Under the pieces are notes generated by a model. The model worked only from the letters and a program-made list of their open reading frames with translations, was not told where the DNA came from and searched no databases. A DNA stretch of 64,000 bases from Halichoerus grypus (taxonomy: Eukaryota; Chordata; Mammalia; Carnivora; Phocidae): assembly GCF_964656455.1 (NCBI RefSeq), contig NC_135726.1:25617168-25681167 (forward strand), in the 5' to 3' direction. Each line of letters starts with the position of its first letter. The stretch's first letter is position 1. A program made the position numbers and the translations under genes. Positions 1 through 15,300 of this stretch are shown piece by piece.

Positions 1-480
1 AGGGAGTGAATTATTATACTTGCATTATGTAGATTGGAAGTGTGGGGACTATAGGAGTGTTGAAAAAAACATTGGGGGCGTGTTAGAATAAACCAGCTTT
101 TCATTCTCTCTCAGTCCTCAGGAGCTAAGAATCTCCAAGTGAAACCAGGGAACAGACTAGACTGGAATTAGATACCTGTAATAAAGAGTAATCCAACAAG
201 CTTGGACTTACTAATGTAGCGTGTCCTTACAGTTTATTTATTTGCTCTAGGGCACTGGCACTGACATAGTTTTACATACTTTGTTCACATCTCTATTAAA
301 ACAATAGAAATTTTCTTGTTGTATTTTAGGGTGGAAAAAATGTGACCTGTGCCATTCTGAGTCCTCCAAGAGACTAATCTAGTTAATTTAATGAAAGATC
401 ACTTTGATACCCTGCTTATGTTATGGTAAAATCAAAAAGTGTGTTTTTTATTAGCTCTTATTTTATCTCTTCACATTTAG

Positions 481-3400
481 CAACTTCTACCACACCAGCT
501 ACCAGTACCACTTGCACAGCCACGGTTCCACCACAACCACAGTATAGCTACCACGACATCAACGTCTATTCCCTTGCAGGCCTGGCACCACACATTACCC
601 TAAATCCAACGGTAAGTAAATACTGCTTCATCCCCCAATTCCTACTTTGTGACGAGATAAACTGATCACCTTACGTTTCTTTTTCCCCTTTCTTCTGGAT
701 TCTTAGGTTGTAGGCTTTTGTGCAGAGAGCAGGAATTGGGAACTGCTGTGTAGTACAGCTTAGATTTTTTTCTACTCTAAAAAGAGTTATTGTGACTAGA
801 CATCATCTATATTTGTTCTTCATACCCAAATATTAATCAGCTGGCAATATAATCACAATCGCCAGGAATTCCTTCCACAGGGCAAAAGATCGTTCATGTG
901 TTCATAGCTTTTTGCTCTTTATTTTCATTATCATGCCACCGTTAGCCTTGCATTACGCCCTTTCTTTAGGCAGATAGTTTGAACTGAGCTGATTCCTGTG
1001 TGTGTATGTAGAATCTCCAGGCCAGGGTCTAGAAGTAGGTCTTAATACTTCAGTTATATTTCTGTAGCCTGGTTCTAGGAGGAAGTTTGGTTTGAAGTCA
1101 TATAAAATTCCTATACTTAAAAGGTAGTATTTTACTCCTGTGTGTTCAGAGTGATGATTATCTTCTTTGATTCTGCTTAACAGTTGTTCAGAATCAGATA
1201 CTTGGAGTATTCATGGTCTTTGTTGTTTAGAAACTGAAAATGTTCACAAATACAGGAGTAACATTAATACATTGAGCCTCTTTTTATTTAAAGGACATAA
1301 AAGGATTTTGAAAGAGATATTTTAACCTGCCGCCCGTCCAGTGTTTTTTTGGTGGGGGTGGGGGCTAGATCTAGAAATTGTGGTTCCCCTTTATAACACT
1401 GTCAGTAATCTGAATACTTTTGTGTATCCATCATGAGTATTGTAAAAATTTCTTACAAGGTTGTTAAGTTAGAGAGACCAAGTGAGTATTAGGGCATAGT
1501 TGGTATTAGAGATAAAAGATTGGAAATAGTCTTTCAAGTGAACCAAAATGGCTTCAATGTATGGTAGTGTAAATGTTTGCTATTCTGAGGAATTATTTGT
1601 AGTAATTTTTTTTTTTTTAAAGAAATCCTTTTCTCTATAAACTTGATTGATTTGCATTTCTCCAACTAAAGAAATCACTTTAAGAGTATTTCAGCCACTT
1701 GGGGTGTGTGGGTGGTTCAGTTTGTTAAGCATCTGCTTTCAGCTCAGGTCATGGTCCTGGGGTCCTGGGATTGAGCCTCCGCGTTGGGCTCCCCGCTCAG
1801 CAGGGAGTCTGCTTCTCGCTCTGCCTCTGCCCTGGCTCATGTGCTCGCGTGCTCTCTCTCTCTCTCTCTCAAATAAATAAAAAATCTTTAAAAAAAAGAG
1901 TACTTAAGCCACAGATTTTAATTTTAACTAAGCAAGCATGTAATGCATCTGATAATAAAAAAATTGCCCATCAGACTTTTAAAAAATTGAAGACCTGTCT
2001 GTTATCATGTATCATAAGGAATACTGAATACTGTTCTCTTAGCTTCTATTTCCTGTGTTTTTCATTGGTTAACTTAAAGTAGAAATTGGTAGTTAATGGT
2101 TAATATTGAAGCAACTTTCAAAATCTTGGGTGTGATTACTGATGGAAGTTGGGTTGTCTTACTTAAACAAGCTGTTGACTTAACTTGTTTTTTCCCACCT
2201 AGATTCCCTTGTTTCAGGCCCATCCACAGTTGAAGCAGTGTGTGCGCCAGGCGATTGAACGGGCTGTCCAGGAGCTGGTCCATCCTGTGGTGGATCGATC
2301 AATTAAGATTGCCATGACTACTTGTGAGCAAATAGTCAGGAAGGATTTTGCCCTGGATTCTGAGGAATCTCGAATGCGAATAGCAGCTCATCACATGATG
2401 CGTAACTTAACAGCTGGAATGGCTATGATTACCTGCAGGGAACCTTTGCTAATGAGCATATCTACCAACCTGAAAAACAGTTTTGCCTCAGCCCTTCGTG
2501 TACGTTGATTATGTTCTTGGTGTAGTACACAGTTCCTTACTGCTTGTCTGAAAGAGGTTCTTTTTCTTTGCACATCACCAAATTGGTTTGATATCTTCCT
2601 TTCTCTTAGATTGTAAATTCTGTGAGGTGAAGCATCGTGTTTGCTTTTGTTCACTATTATGTCCTCAACACAGTGTTCGGCAGATAATAGATATCCAAAT
2701 ATTTATTGTTTTAAAGAAATGAAGGATTTAAAAAAATGCCTAAGTTAACAATCTTGGTTTATCATTAAGAATTTAGATTAAAGCACTTAGAATAGGACAG
2801 TACAAAACAATGGAAAGTGACTTTGTATGGGCACACACACACACACACACACCCACACACACACAAGCACACACTCTTCAGGTAACTCAGTTATTAATTT
2901 TGGGTCTTAACATGTCATGGTTAATAATGACTTTGTTTTAAACTGCTTTACTGTTCCCATATTGTTCACCATTTTCACAATAGCCTGATAAGTAAAATGT
3001 TTTGGATGAGTAGTATTTTCATCTTGTATACAGATGAAGATGATTATTAGGCTATTTCATGGTCACAGCTAATGAGTCATAAGTCGAGTCAGAACTTTTA
3101 AAATTTGTCTAGGCACTGTATTTCCTATTTTCTTATCTGTCTTGTCCATCCACAGAAAACTTTAAATTGTTTTTTGTCTGTTCCCCTTCCAATAGACTGC
3201 ATCCCCACAACAAAGGGAAATGATGGATCAGGCAGCTGCTCAGTTAGCTCAGGACAATTGTGAATTAGCTTGCTGTTTTATTCAGAAGACTGCAGTAGAA
3301 AAAGCAGGCCCTGAGATGGACAAGAGATTAGCAACTGTAAGTGTTTAGCGTTTGCCGTTTAAGTATTTCTTTTTCTATTTAAGAAAATGCCTCATAACAA

Positions 3401-6400
3401 GAACCTCAGTGACTTTTTTTATTTGCAGGAATTTGAGCTGAGAAAACATGCTAGGCAAGAAGGGCGCAGGTACTGTGATCCTGTTGTGTTAACATACCAA
3501 GCTGAGCGGATGCCAGAGCAAATCAGGCTGAAAGTGAGAATTGGGGACTTTGTTTCTCTCTGCCCCTCTTTTTCTTTCTGTTCTTGTTGCTTAAACTTCA
3601 CCAAGACTAAGACAATGGGGTTAAATGTTAAATGTTTCTGAGACAGATCCCACCTCAGAAGCATATCATTTGTGAAGGCTACCTGTGGAGAAGGCCTAAA
3701 GATAACTTTAGATAGGGGTGCCTGGCTGGCTCAGTTGGTAGAGCGTGCGACTCTTGATCTCAGGGATGGAGTTCAAGCTCCACATGAGGGATTATTTAAA
3801 GATAATATTACTTTAAAAGATTATTTAAAGATAAAATCTTATATATATATATGTATATATATATATATTTTAAAGATAACCTTAGATGTATGCATCTCCC
3901 AGTTGAAGTGCTACCGTAGTTCATGTCCCTGTTTTTGTGTTTTACAACTTGGTCCTCCCTTCTGGTACTTAAGTTTTTATTGCTATTTACTTATTGGTGA
4001 GAAGATGATATGAGAAATCTGATAATTTTTACCAGTTCCATTGGAGAATGGCACTTGGTATGGTCCTATTTGAGGCATTTTCCAGTGGAAAAACTCAAAT
4101 GAATTTCTAAATGAAGGGGACTCTTGACAGGATTCAGGGAAATGGGAAACACTGGGAATTGTGTGTAAATGCATGCATACTTAATCATGCATGCCACATC
4201 AATATGTTGTAGTGACTCCTGTCTCCCTTCTCAGAACCCCTGTGCTTACTCCTATGCAAACTTCGCAGTTTGAAAAAACTTGCCTTCAGTTTTGTAAAGA
4301 GGATCCTGTCAAAATAAGTTTTCTTCTTTCCAGGTTGGTGGTGTGGACCCAAAGCAGCTGGCTGTTTACGAAGAGTTTGCACGCAATGTGCCTGGCTTCT
4401 TGCCCACAAACGATTTAAGTCAGCCCACAGGATTTTTAGCTCAGCCCATGAAGGTAAATCGTTGGGTTGGATTAAATTGAATGTTTTACATTGTAATTTG
4501 AATGTTTTTATCTGTTAATCTGTCACTTGCTTCCTGTGAGCTTAAGTTATAGGGGGAAAACTTACCACAGTTGTTGAGTATAGGTATTCTTTGTATCAGA
4601 TGAACATGGCATATGGGGGGACTTTTTTTTTTTTTTTTTTTAAACCCATGAGGTTGATTTTCATGTTTTGCCTGACTAGAGGAATTTACATGGTGATCCC
4701 CATGGCTTCACCTGTTTTTTGTAAAAACATTTTCTAAGAATTTGAAATAATTATCTATAGAAAAGTTGAAGTTGTAGGAATGGGGAAACATTTTCCCCCT
4801 GAACCGTTTGAATATAAGATACTGACCCTGATGACCCAATCACTCTTGAAGACTTTGGTGTGTGTCATCTAAAAAGACATTCTGTAGTACAGCTATTAAA
4901 ATCAGGAAGTTAACACAGATACGTTAATACCTAATCCTTAGACCTCTTTCAGGTTTTATGAAGTGTCCCAATATCACCTTTTTATAGTAAAAGGACCTAT
5001 TTCAGAATCATACATTTTAATTAGTTATATTTTTAAAATTTAACCCAGGTTAATCTGGGACAGCACATCACTTTTTCCTCATCTTTCATCACTTTGACAC
5101 TTCAGATAATAGGCCAGTTATTTTCTAGAATGGCCTGATTTGGGTTTGTCCGGTATGTTCTCAGGAATAGATTCGGATCTGCATCTTTGATAGGTTTAAC
5201 ACAGAAATGATGCTGTGTTGTTGTTATTCTATCAGGCTTTGACACTTGAACTCAGTACTATATTTCTCCATGGTTTGTATTACCTAATTTCCTAGGCTTT
5301 ATCCTATCCCATTATTTATCTTGCTTGCTTTGATTACTTGATTGTGTTGATGTCTGATGGGTTTTCCTCAGTCAAGTGAAATACCCCTCCCCTTATCCCT
5401 GCTTTGCATTGCCCCACCTAATGTTATTAAGATTGAATAGTTCAGGAAGGCTGTGTTTTGATGGAAAAAAAAGAAAAATTCAGGGGAGTAAACATACTAA
5501 AAGACTTTAATTGCTGTACAAGCCAATGAAAAATCTTAAAAATTTTTGCTTATCAATTTCTTGGTTGTTTCCTTCTCTAAAACAGCAAGCTTGGGCAACA
5601 GATGATGTAGCTCAGATTTATGATAAGTGCATTACAGAATTGGAGCAGCACCTACATGCTATCCCACCAACGTTGGCCATGAATCCTCAAGCTCAGGCTC
5701 TTAGAAGTCTTTTGGAGGTTGTAGTATTATCTCGAAACTCTCGGGATGCCATAGCTGCTCTTGGATTGCTCCAGAAGGTTAGTTCTTAAATGTTACTTTT
5801 TTTTTTTTTAAAGATTTTATTTATTTATTTGACAGAGAGAGAGCGAGAGCAGGAACACAAGCAGGGGGAGTAGGAGAGGGAGAAGCAGGCTTCCCACAGG
5901 GCAGGGAGCCCAGTGCAGGGCTCGATCCAGGACCCTGGTATCATGACCTAAGCTGAAGGCAGACGCTTAATGACTGAGCCACCCAGGCGCCCCTTAAATG
6001 TTACTTTTAAGAATAGACTAGGTTTGTAAATGTAGTGATCCGCACAATCATCTCCTTAGGTTATCTTAAGATTTTAAAATTAGATAGAACAAGTTCTTTT
6101 TGGTAATAAGCAGGTAATTTTTTTCTCTAGAGTAGAATGTAGTTGTGACAGTTACTGATTGTGAAGTGGGAAAAAATTTTTTCATTAAGATCTTTTGAAA
6201 ATACTTTAATAAGTTAAACTTTAATAGATAGCACTTCAGATTTGGAGGAATAGGTTGATCCCAAGTACTTGGGTGATGTGGGAGGGTTGGCAGGGAGCAT
6301 TGATTTTGACTGTGTAGGTCAGTGGGGCCTTTCATGTGAAGAACACAATGAATATAAACTAGGTAGAACTTAGTGTGTGTGTCAGGGTAAGTGAAAAGCA

Positions 6401-9400
6401 TTTTGGTGAGTGCAGACATTGTTAACTGGAGGCTTTAGAAGCTATGTTGTAGTTTTTGTTAAGGTTTGGTTTTTGGCTTTGATAGTTGGGTCATGTATTG
6501 TATTTTCCATGTTTGTGAATACTGTTTTTCTTCCATAGGCTGTAGAGGGTTTACTAGATGCCACGAGTGGTGCTGATGCTGACCTCTTGCTACGGTACAG
6601 GGAGTGCCACCTTCTGGTCTTAAAAGCTCTTCAGGATGGCCGGGCATATGGGTCTCCATGGTGTAACAAACAGATCACGAGGTCAGTAGCCATCTTAGAA
6701 GAGTACTATTTATTGGGCTGTTTTCTAACATACATGCCCTGTTTATGTCCTGAGATTCCCTTTTTCTGGAAGGTAAGTGGGGCATTTGTCCCAATTCTGA
6801 GTAGTGAGAATAGTTGATTGCTTGGCCCTTTCCCATTTGGTGCCCATGGTGAATATGGAAAACCAGTACCTTGCTTTGGGGGATAAATTGGTTTTTAAAG
6901 GTTTCAATGATTTCATAGCAGTGGTGTTCATATGTAAATATTTCAGTGTCTTAAACGGAATGCTTTGTTTTCTAGGCTTTGAGAGCAAAGCTTGAGTTTT
7001 TTTTGTTGTGTGTGTTTTTTTGTGGGGGGGGGGTAAAGATTATTTATTTATTTGACAGACACACACACAGCGAGAGAGGGAACACAAGCAGGGGGAGTGG
7101 GAGAGGGAGAAGCAGGCTTCCCGCGGAGCAGGGAGCCCGATGCGGGGCTCGATCCCAGGACCCTGAGATCATGACCTGAGCCAAAGGCAGATGCTTAACA
7201 ACTGAGCCACCCAGGCGCCCCAAAGCTTGAGTTTTAACACTGGGCTGTCCTACTTCATTATTGGCTGTATTGAATCTTAGATGCTAATTTGCAGTTGGTT
7301 CTCAAAGCATCCTTAATTTGGAACAAATTACCATTGAATAAAATGGGTTCTTTATTTTACTTGATACAGCATGGTTAGGCCTTTAAAGAAATACTTTTTT
7401 CTAGGTGCCTAATTGAATGTCGGGATGAATATAAATACAATGTGGAAGCAGTGGAGTTGCTCATTCGCAATCATTTGGTTAATATGCAGCAGTATGATCT
7501 TCACCTAGCTCAGGTATGGAAGGAATTTTCTTAAACAGGAAAAGGGACTCTGGTTAGTTGGGAAGTGTGTTTGCTGTAAGTGTTGTCTATCTTACATTGT
7601 GCTTTCTGTGTTGCCAGTCAATGGAGAATGGTTTAAACTACATGGCTGTGGCATTTGCTATGCAATTGGTAAAAATCCTGTTGGTGGATGAAAGGAGTGT
7701 TGCTCATGTTACTGAGGCAGATCTATTCCACACCATTGAAACTCTCATGAGGATTAATGCTCACTCCAGAGGCAATGCTCCAGAAGGGTGAGGATGAAGT
7801 GTTTTGGGATCTTTGTATATTCAGTCTATGAAGGAGCTTTAGCAATGAATGCAGATTTACTAACATTACCTGTTAAAACTACTGTACCTACAATATGTGG
7901 GAAGCCTTAGTGAGGGCTAGTGTCCCTTGAAGTATGAAAACTTAACTAACTGCCAAGCCTTCTTGCTGTAGGGCAAGCAGTACATACAGAGCTAGACTTG
8001 GTGTCAAGAGCCCTAGTTTAAGCCCTGGCTCTGCTGCTTTAAAATGTGATTTTAGGAGTAAGTTGACTTACCTGTTCTTGAATAAAATAGAAACAATATT
8101 TCAAAGAATTGTTGAGATTAAGATAAATAACAGACCATGGCACATGGTAGGCACACAGTGAATATTTGTTGACCATGAACATCAGCTCCATTTCAACAGC
8201 CACAATTTTGGGGGGTCAAGAAGTGGCTTAACCAAGGTCAGTCATTTGTGTATTATGTGGTTATGAGTAAACAGAGACCAAGGGTAGTTTTGTTTAAATA
8301 CAGAAATCACTGTTGTGGTTTCTCTTTACAAATTGTCCAGCTATATGTCTGTGAAATCACAACCGTAAGTAGACTGATTTTCATTCTGGATTTATTGTAC
8401 TAGATTGCCCCAGCTGATGGAAGTAGTGCGATCCAACTATGAAGCAATGATTGATCGTGCTCATGGAGGCCCTAACTTTATGATGCATTCTGGAATCTCT
8501 CAAGCCTCAGAGTACGATGATCCTCCAGGCCTGAGGGAGAAGGCAGAGTATCTTCTGAGGGAATGGGTGAATCTCTACCATTCAGCAGCAGCTGGCCGTG
8601 ACAGTACCAAAGCTTTCTCTGCGTTTGTTGGACAGGTAGAGCTTTTGGAAAGAAAGGTGCTTTTTATTCAACATAAGTAGGGTGTGATGCCTCCGATATT
8701 TAAGCTCAGTATTATGTACCTGTGGTTACAGTAAACCTCCATACTCATGTAAACCAAAAATTGTCATCATTACTCTGTTAAATTGATAAAGCCTATTTCT
8801 TTTCCTCATCTTTGGACCCTAACCAGTAAATTCAACATTTCATGTCCCCTTTAGTTCTACTTACTCCATTTCAGTTGTCATAGTTACAAAGTACAGTGGA
8901 TCAGATAATGAATAATGAAATTGCCAGATGTATGTTGTAATTTTACTAGCTTGATAATCAATAGTTGAGGGGATTATGGGCTAATAAATAAATAAAATTC
9001 TCATAATAGCTCATGTTTTTAAAAAAAAAAAACTTAAATATTTAAATGGTGGAGCCTTTTATTATATTTTCTAAGTTAAGCAGTTTATTTACCTAAAACT
9101 GATTGACATGTTCTTTTGGAAAATAGTTCCCAGTATTTATTTTCATTCGATTTGATCTAAATTGGACTTCAAGTTAAAGTGTTAGGAAACAAGTTCCTAG
9201 AATAATTAGGTTTGGAAAGAATATTTGTGAACAGGATGAAAAGACGAAGATGTAGGAAGAGAGCTGTAGTACCATTTAGCATTCTGTTTTTGATCATTAC
9301 TGTCTGTTTTCAGCCACTGGGAGGGATTCATACCCAGTAGTCACTGTGTCCTAATCATATTACTTAATGGCAAGAATGGTACTTGCGCTGATCTGGCCTT

Positions 9401-12270
9401 AGAATTCCTTTAGTAGAACTATTGTAATGTTTATTCAGGGAGAGATACTTGTTTATCTGCTTATTTCTGCAGATTGTTGTATTTCTTTAAATCGAGATGA
9501 AAGTTTAGGAGTGCTACCAAAGAAAGATTGCAAATTAGATCTATTATCAAATAAATGACGATGTGGAAGAGCTGATTTGAATTTTTGAAGTTAGAAATTG
9601 GATTTACTTTTCAAGATGAATGTTAGTTAAATAAATCGTACTACGTAGGTCTGTACCCTAAAAAATTCTAAAATATACCTCATTGCTAAGGCGTTATTGA
9701 ATATTTATAGTTTGATTTCTGATTTGGATAGAAGAACTTTGAATCAGTTGGTTTTTGTGATCATCAGTATTTCATGGGTATGGATGTGGCACCTGTCTCA
9801 GCTCTTCTGTTGGCTTAATTACTCTTGTTTCTTCTCTCTGTTTAAACAAGGATAATTTATATTTTTCTGTTCTCTTTTGCATCCTTTTGAGAATTCTTTC
9901 CTCCTTGCGCTCCCTCTTGATCACAGCAGTTTGTCTTCGTTACCTCCCCCTATTAGTTTTTCAGATTTCAATGTACAAAATCCCTCTGCTGACCTTGCCT
10001 AGGGTACATTAATATCAGTTCAGTTATTTTATTGCTTATCAAGGGACAGTGAAATTGTTTTAAAGTTTCCAAGATGATGGTTAAGTTTTCATTCCGGGCT
10101 TGGTTTCTTTAAGTAAGCACTGACCTCCCTCTCCCTCTGCAGCCTTAACCCTTATTGTACTGCTTCCTCCTTTTGTACTAGCCAAATAACTTATCTGCTC
10201 TGCCTCACTTCCAAATCATATGTCATAAAATTTGTACTTTTATCCTTTAAAACAACATTTTATTTTAAACTGAGTATACATTAAAATGAATTTCAGTTTT
10301 CATTAAAATAGCCAGATACGATCTGTGGCTATTTTCTTTGATACACACTTATCGTACAAATTATTACTTGATTTTCCTGTTGCAGCTAGTTGGAGTTTCA
10401 AAAATTTCGTTATTGGTTGAGTCATTTGGAAGAAATTATCTTAAATTCTGTGGGAAAGTAAAATATGAAATATATGTCATTTAACTTCATACTTGGGAGA
10501 AATATGAATTGGCAAGAATGTCTTTATATGATTTTAGTAGGTTCCTGAAAGTTGGTTTATTTGCCTACTTAAATTTCCACATTATTTGGCTGTGGACTGT
10601 TGTTCAAAATTGTCATGTTATTATCTCTTTCTCAACTTCCATCTTTTCTATTCTCCATTAAACTTAAAACTGAAGAGTTCTGTCCTCGGTCCTTAATGGA
10701 GAAATCATTTTCATGACACCTTTTTAAAAGTAAGAATTAGAAATGTGACAAGGAATAAATGAGAGAATACCTCTTAAGCATGAAAATTTAAAATTTACGT
10801 GTATTATCTCACTGTGTTTTTTATTTTTATCTATCTATCTATATATATTTTTGTTGTTGTTGTTCCCTTGGTAGATGCACCAGCAAGGAATCCTGAAGAC
10901 TGATGACCTCATAACGAGGTTCTTTCGTCTGTGTACTGAAATGTGTGTTGAGATCAGTTACCGTGCTCAGGCAGAGCAGCAGCACAATCCTGCTGCTAAT
11001 CCCACCATGATCCGAGCCAAGTGCTATCACAACCTGGATGCCTTTGTCCGACTCATTGCACTGCTAGTAAAGCACTCAGGGGAGGCCACCAACACTGTCA
11101 CAAAGATTAATCTGCTGAACAAGGTCTGAACTTCTTTTTTGCCTTAGTCTTGGTACACTTGAAATCTGCATCAGTGGTTCTCAGGGCCCAACGTGTTCCC
11201 CAAAACATTTTGTAAACATCCCTTTTTCTGTCCTGAAATTAAATTCATAGGTAGTATTATAAATAAACATAATCACTAAATTTTAGAAGAGTGTGTTACT
11301 TTAACTAAAAGACCCAAGGTGGTGGGGAGAACAGCATATTTCATTGTGTTAGTGCTTGGTAATGACTACATTGGAAGATATTTAGATAAAATAAAATTTT
11401 CGCCTGTATACAGAATCACTGTGAATGGGATGGCTAGACAAGTCCACTGATAATAGATTCGCAACTCAGACACCAGGGGTAACATTGCAGTTGTCTTGAT
11501 TTTCTGAAAAGGAACAAAATATAGTTCTGTTTTGACATATGGAGTGGAGTTCCTGGAAATTTGACTATTAAAACTGCAAAAACAAACTTAGAGTTTGGTC
11601 TTGGGTAATTACACACAGGTTATCCTGTCCCTCACTCTTCAGTGGGAAAATCAAGTGGAATGCAGGATGGTTCTTTTGTATGAAACACTTCTGCAGCCTA
11701 AGATCGTCCCTGGCCCCTCCATCTGCTAAATGTCAAGAAAAGTATAAACCATTTGCCTCTTGTCAGCTTCACATCAGACCAGAAGAATTAGGTTTTTAGA
11801 TTGTATTAACATAATAGAATATAATGTACCATGCTCATTTTTAGAGCTTTAGGAAAACCAGTGGGTTTGTGGAGAGTATACAGTTCTGGCCGAAGATTAT
11901 TGAAATTCAAAGGAAATACAAAATTCTGCAGGCCACATCAAACCAGTGTATGGCCCCTTTGGCTGCCAGCACGTAATTGTGTATTCATGTGGCATATGTG
12001 GGGCATAAGAGTACAATAAGAAAGCATGTTTAGTGAGTGGTAAGTGAATTATCTTTATGATTTACAGGCTCTAATCTGTGTACTCTTTAGGTCCTTGGTA
12101 TAGTAGTGGGAGTTCTCCTCCAAGATCATGATGTTCGGCAAAGTGAATTTCAGCAGCTTCCCTACCATCGGATTTTTATCATGCTGCTCTTGGAACTCAA
12201 TGCACCTGAGCATGTATTGGAAACCATTAATTTCCAGACACTTACAGCTTTCTGGTGAGTATTAGTGAAT

Positions 12271-12301
<31 letters not shown>

Positions 12302-15300
12302 TTAGTGAATTTAATAGAGATTTCTCCTTAAGGTTTGCTATTTTAGTGGTAAAATTTGAGAAGTAGTATTCTTGTGGATTTGAGGCATGTTGATTTGAAA
12401 AATAGCTTAAATGTTTTCTACTTACATTGATGTGTTTACTATATTTAAGTTGGACCTTGCTTCTGACGAAGGTCTTTTTCTTTCAGCAATACATTCCACA
12501 TCTTGAGGCCTACCAAAGCTCCTGGCTTTGTGTATGCCTGGCTTGAACTGATCTCTCATCGGATATTTATTGCAAGAATGCTGGCACATACGCCACAGCA
12601 GAAGGTGTGGCTGCAGTTTATCTCCTACAGATGAAGACTGTAACTACTTGGAGCTTACTGTTAGCACTCTTAGTCAGTTAGTAATAATCATACTTCTTCC
12701 AGGCTTAGTCAAGAATTATTTAATGTGTAGGAAGGTTACAGAGAAGATTTAACCAGTACTTGGCTGCCTCTGCCTAGAAGCCGTTCTTCAGTGACTAGGG
12801 TATTGCTCCTCCAAGTCTGTTGTGAGCCATGTGTTAATCTCACTTAAGAACTTTTTTAAAAAAAGTCAAAACCTTGGAGAACCTTTGTATAAAACCAAAT
12901 GGAGCTCTAGAACCTGCCAGTTTTACTCTAAATGCTAAAGCTCTCACTCTCAAGGGTGATGAAGACCACTGGTCTATATTTGAAGAAACTAGGATCAAGT
13001 CCTAGTAAAGAGTTTTTAAAGTGTAATTGCAAATAAACACAGTTAACATGAGAGGTTTCTCTCCCATCTTGTAATTAAATGGCAAATGAATACTGTAGAA
13101 AGCATCCTTGATTAGCCCTTAAGAAGAAAATGTGACTACTTATGTGGTTGGCAAAAAAAAGAAAGTGAGATAATCCTTAAATGGAGTGGGTTTTATTTGG
13201 TATTCCAGGAGAAGGAACACTGTAACATAATGAATAAAATTGTCCAAAAATGAACATAATTTGTATATTTGGGAGATGATGACAGGCCACATTTGGCTGA
13301 AAATAAGAGGATTTGTGTTGTGAGCTTTTTGTAAACTGGATCAGGTTATTGGACAGGAGTTGGAAGTGGGAAAAGAAATGGTTGAGACCTAGGACTTAGT
13401 TAAAAGAAGGAATTAAGAAAACAGACCTCTGTCAGTTTCTTAGTTGACTGTTTTGTGTTGTGTCTGAAATTTTCTCAAAGTTTCCTTGTCCTCTTTAAAT
13501 TTTGCTTATAGGAACAAGGACCTCTCTATGTCCTGAAATTTCTGGAGGCCTGGACCACTCCCCCCCCTCCCCGTGCCCCCCTTGAAGATTTATTTATGTT
13601 TAGAAAGCGAGCGCATGCAAGCATGGTGGGGGGAGGGGCAGAGGGAGAGAAACTCAAGCAGACTCCCCACTAAGTGGGGAGCTGGACAGGGAGCTAGGTC
13701 TCCTCCCGACCCTGAGATCACAACCTGAGCCGAAATCGAGAGTTAGTTGCTCAACCAACTGAGCCCTCCAGGCACCTCTGGAGCCATTTTGTTTTAAATA
13801 TATTTCTCACTATTGGCATAATTATTCTTATTCCTTTTTCATGCCAGTCTTTAACTGAGATACTTATGTCCGTATTTTCTAGTTATGTTAGTATGAAGAA
13901 GATAGTCACAGTGTAGCTGCTTGGGCAACTTTTTGGTGGTAGAACAACAGCTGAGTATAATTATGGCTCATGTATATTTCTTTCTTTCAGGGATGGCCTA
14001 TGTATGCACAGCTACTGATTGATTTATTCAAATATTTAGCACCTTTCCTTAGAAATGTGGAACTCACCAAACCTATGCAAATCCTCTATAAGGTAATTAA
14101 TTTGCAGTTATAAGTTAAAAAAAATTTGAACTTAAAATTATTTAAACACTGTCAACTGGGAATATGAGGCCTAATTTTTTTTATTAAGCTTTTTAAAAAA
14201 ATTATTTGAGAGAGAACGTGGAGGGGAAGGGCAGAGGGAAAGGGAGAGGGGGAGCCCGATGTAGGGCTAGATCCCAGGGCCCTGAAATCATGACCTGAGC
14301 TGAAGTCAGACGCTTAACCAACTGATCCACCCAGGTACCCCAATTTTTCTATTAAGTTTTTAAAGGATAACAGATAGAAAAGTACAAAAATCAGATATAC
14401 TTCATAACCAGTCCCCAAACAGGGTATGGGTAATCATAGGTTCAACTTTAATAGATACTGCTAGTTTTACAAAATTATGTGTGTCCATTAACTCTTACAC
14501 CAACATATACCTGGTATTGTCTGCTTTTTGTTTTAGCCATTTTGGCAGTTGTGCAGTAGGATCTCATGGTGGATTTATTTTGCATATCCTTGGTTTTTTT
14601 TTAATGAGTACATTGGCCATTTGGATATACTTTTGTGATGTTCCTTCTACAGTTTTTTGCTGATCTTTCCACTAGATTATCTGTGTTTTTCTTATTTTTT
14701 TGATAGGAATTCTTCATATATTCTGGATATAAGCCCTTTGTTCAATACAATATCAGACATTTCCCACTCTTGTGGCTTACCTTTTCATTCCCTTAAAAGT
14801 AAGGTGTCTTTTGAGGATTAGAAACTTTTATTTTAGTGTGTAAAAATGATCAAGTTTTCGCTTTCATTAAATGTTGGCTTTTGTATCTCATGTAAGAAAT
14901 CTTTGCCAGTCCCAAATTGCAATCTCTTCTGCATGCACTCTGTTCACCACCCAATAACCCATGTTATCCTGGCTTTTATGTTTAGGTGATAAGATCTGTC
15001 TCAGATTTATTTTTGTTTATGGTGAGGTTTATTTCCTCCTCCTTCCTTATACTCCCACCCCAATAAGTAATACAAGGCTTTTCAGTACCATTCTTCATTC
15101 CCTATTGAATTGATTGGGGCACCTTTGTCAAAATAATTGACTGTGTATGGGTGTCTCTTTAGTTGATCTGTTTATCTGTTCCTAGGCCAGTACCACACTA
15201 CCTTGATTTGTAAGACTTACTATAAAGCCAGAGTAATCAGCAGAGTAAATCCTCTTTAACTTTGCTCTCTTCTAAAGATTATTTTGGCTATTTTGTGTCA

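Noticed and set aside
1..480. Search for another CNOT1 exon or a snoRNA at the left edge
   Set aside because: No frame continuing into [10 protein letters not shown] with proper splice sites, and no clear two-hairpin H/ACA fold; treated as intron.
3717..3790. Possible tRNA-Lys gene (A-box and B-box-like sequence)
   Set aside because: It is the tRNA-derived head of a SINEC with target-site duplications; no intact cloverleaf or terminator.
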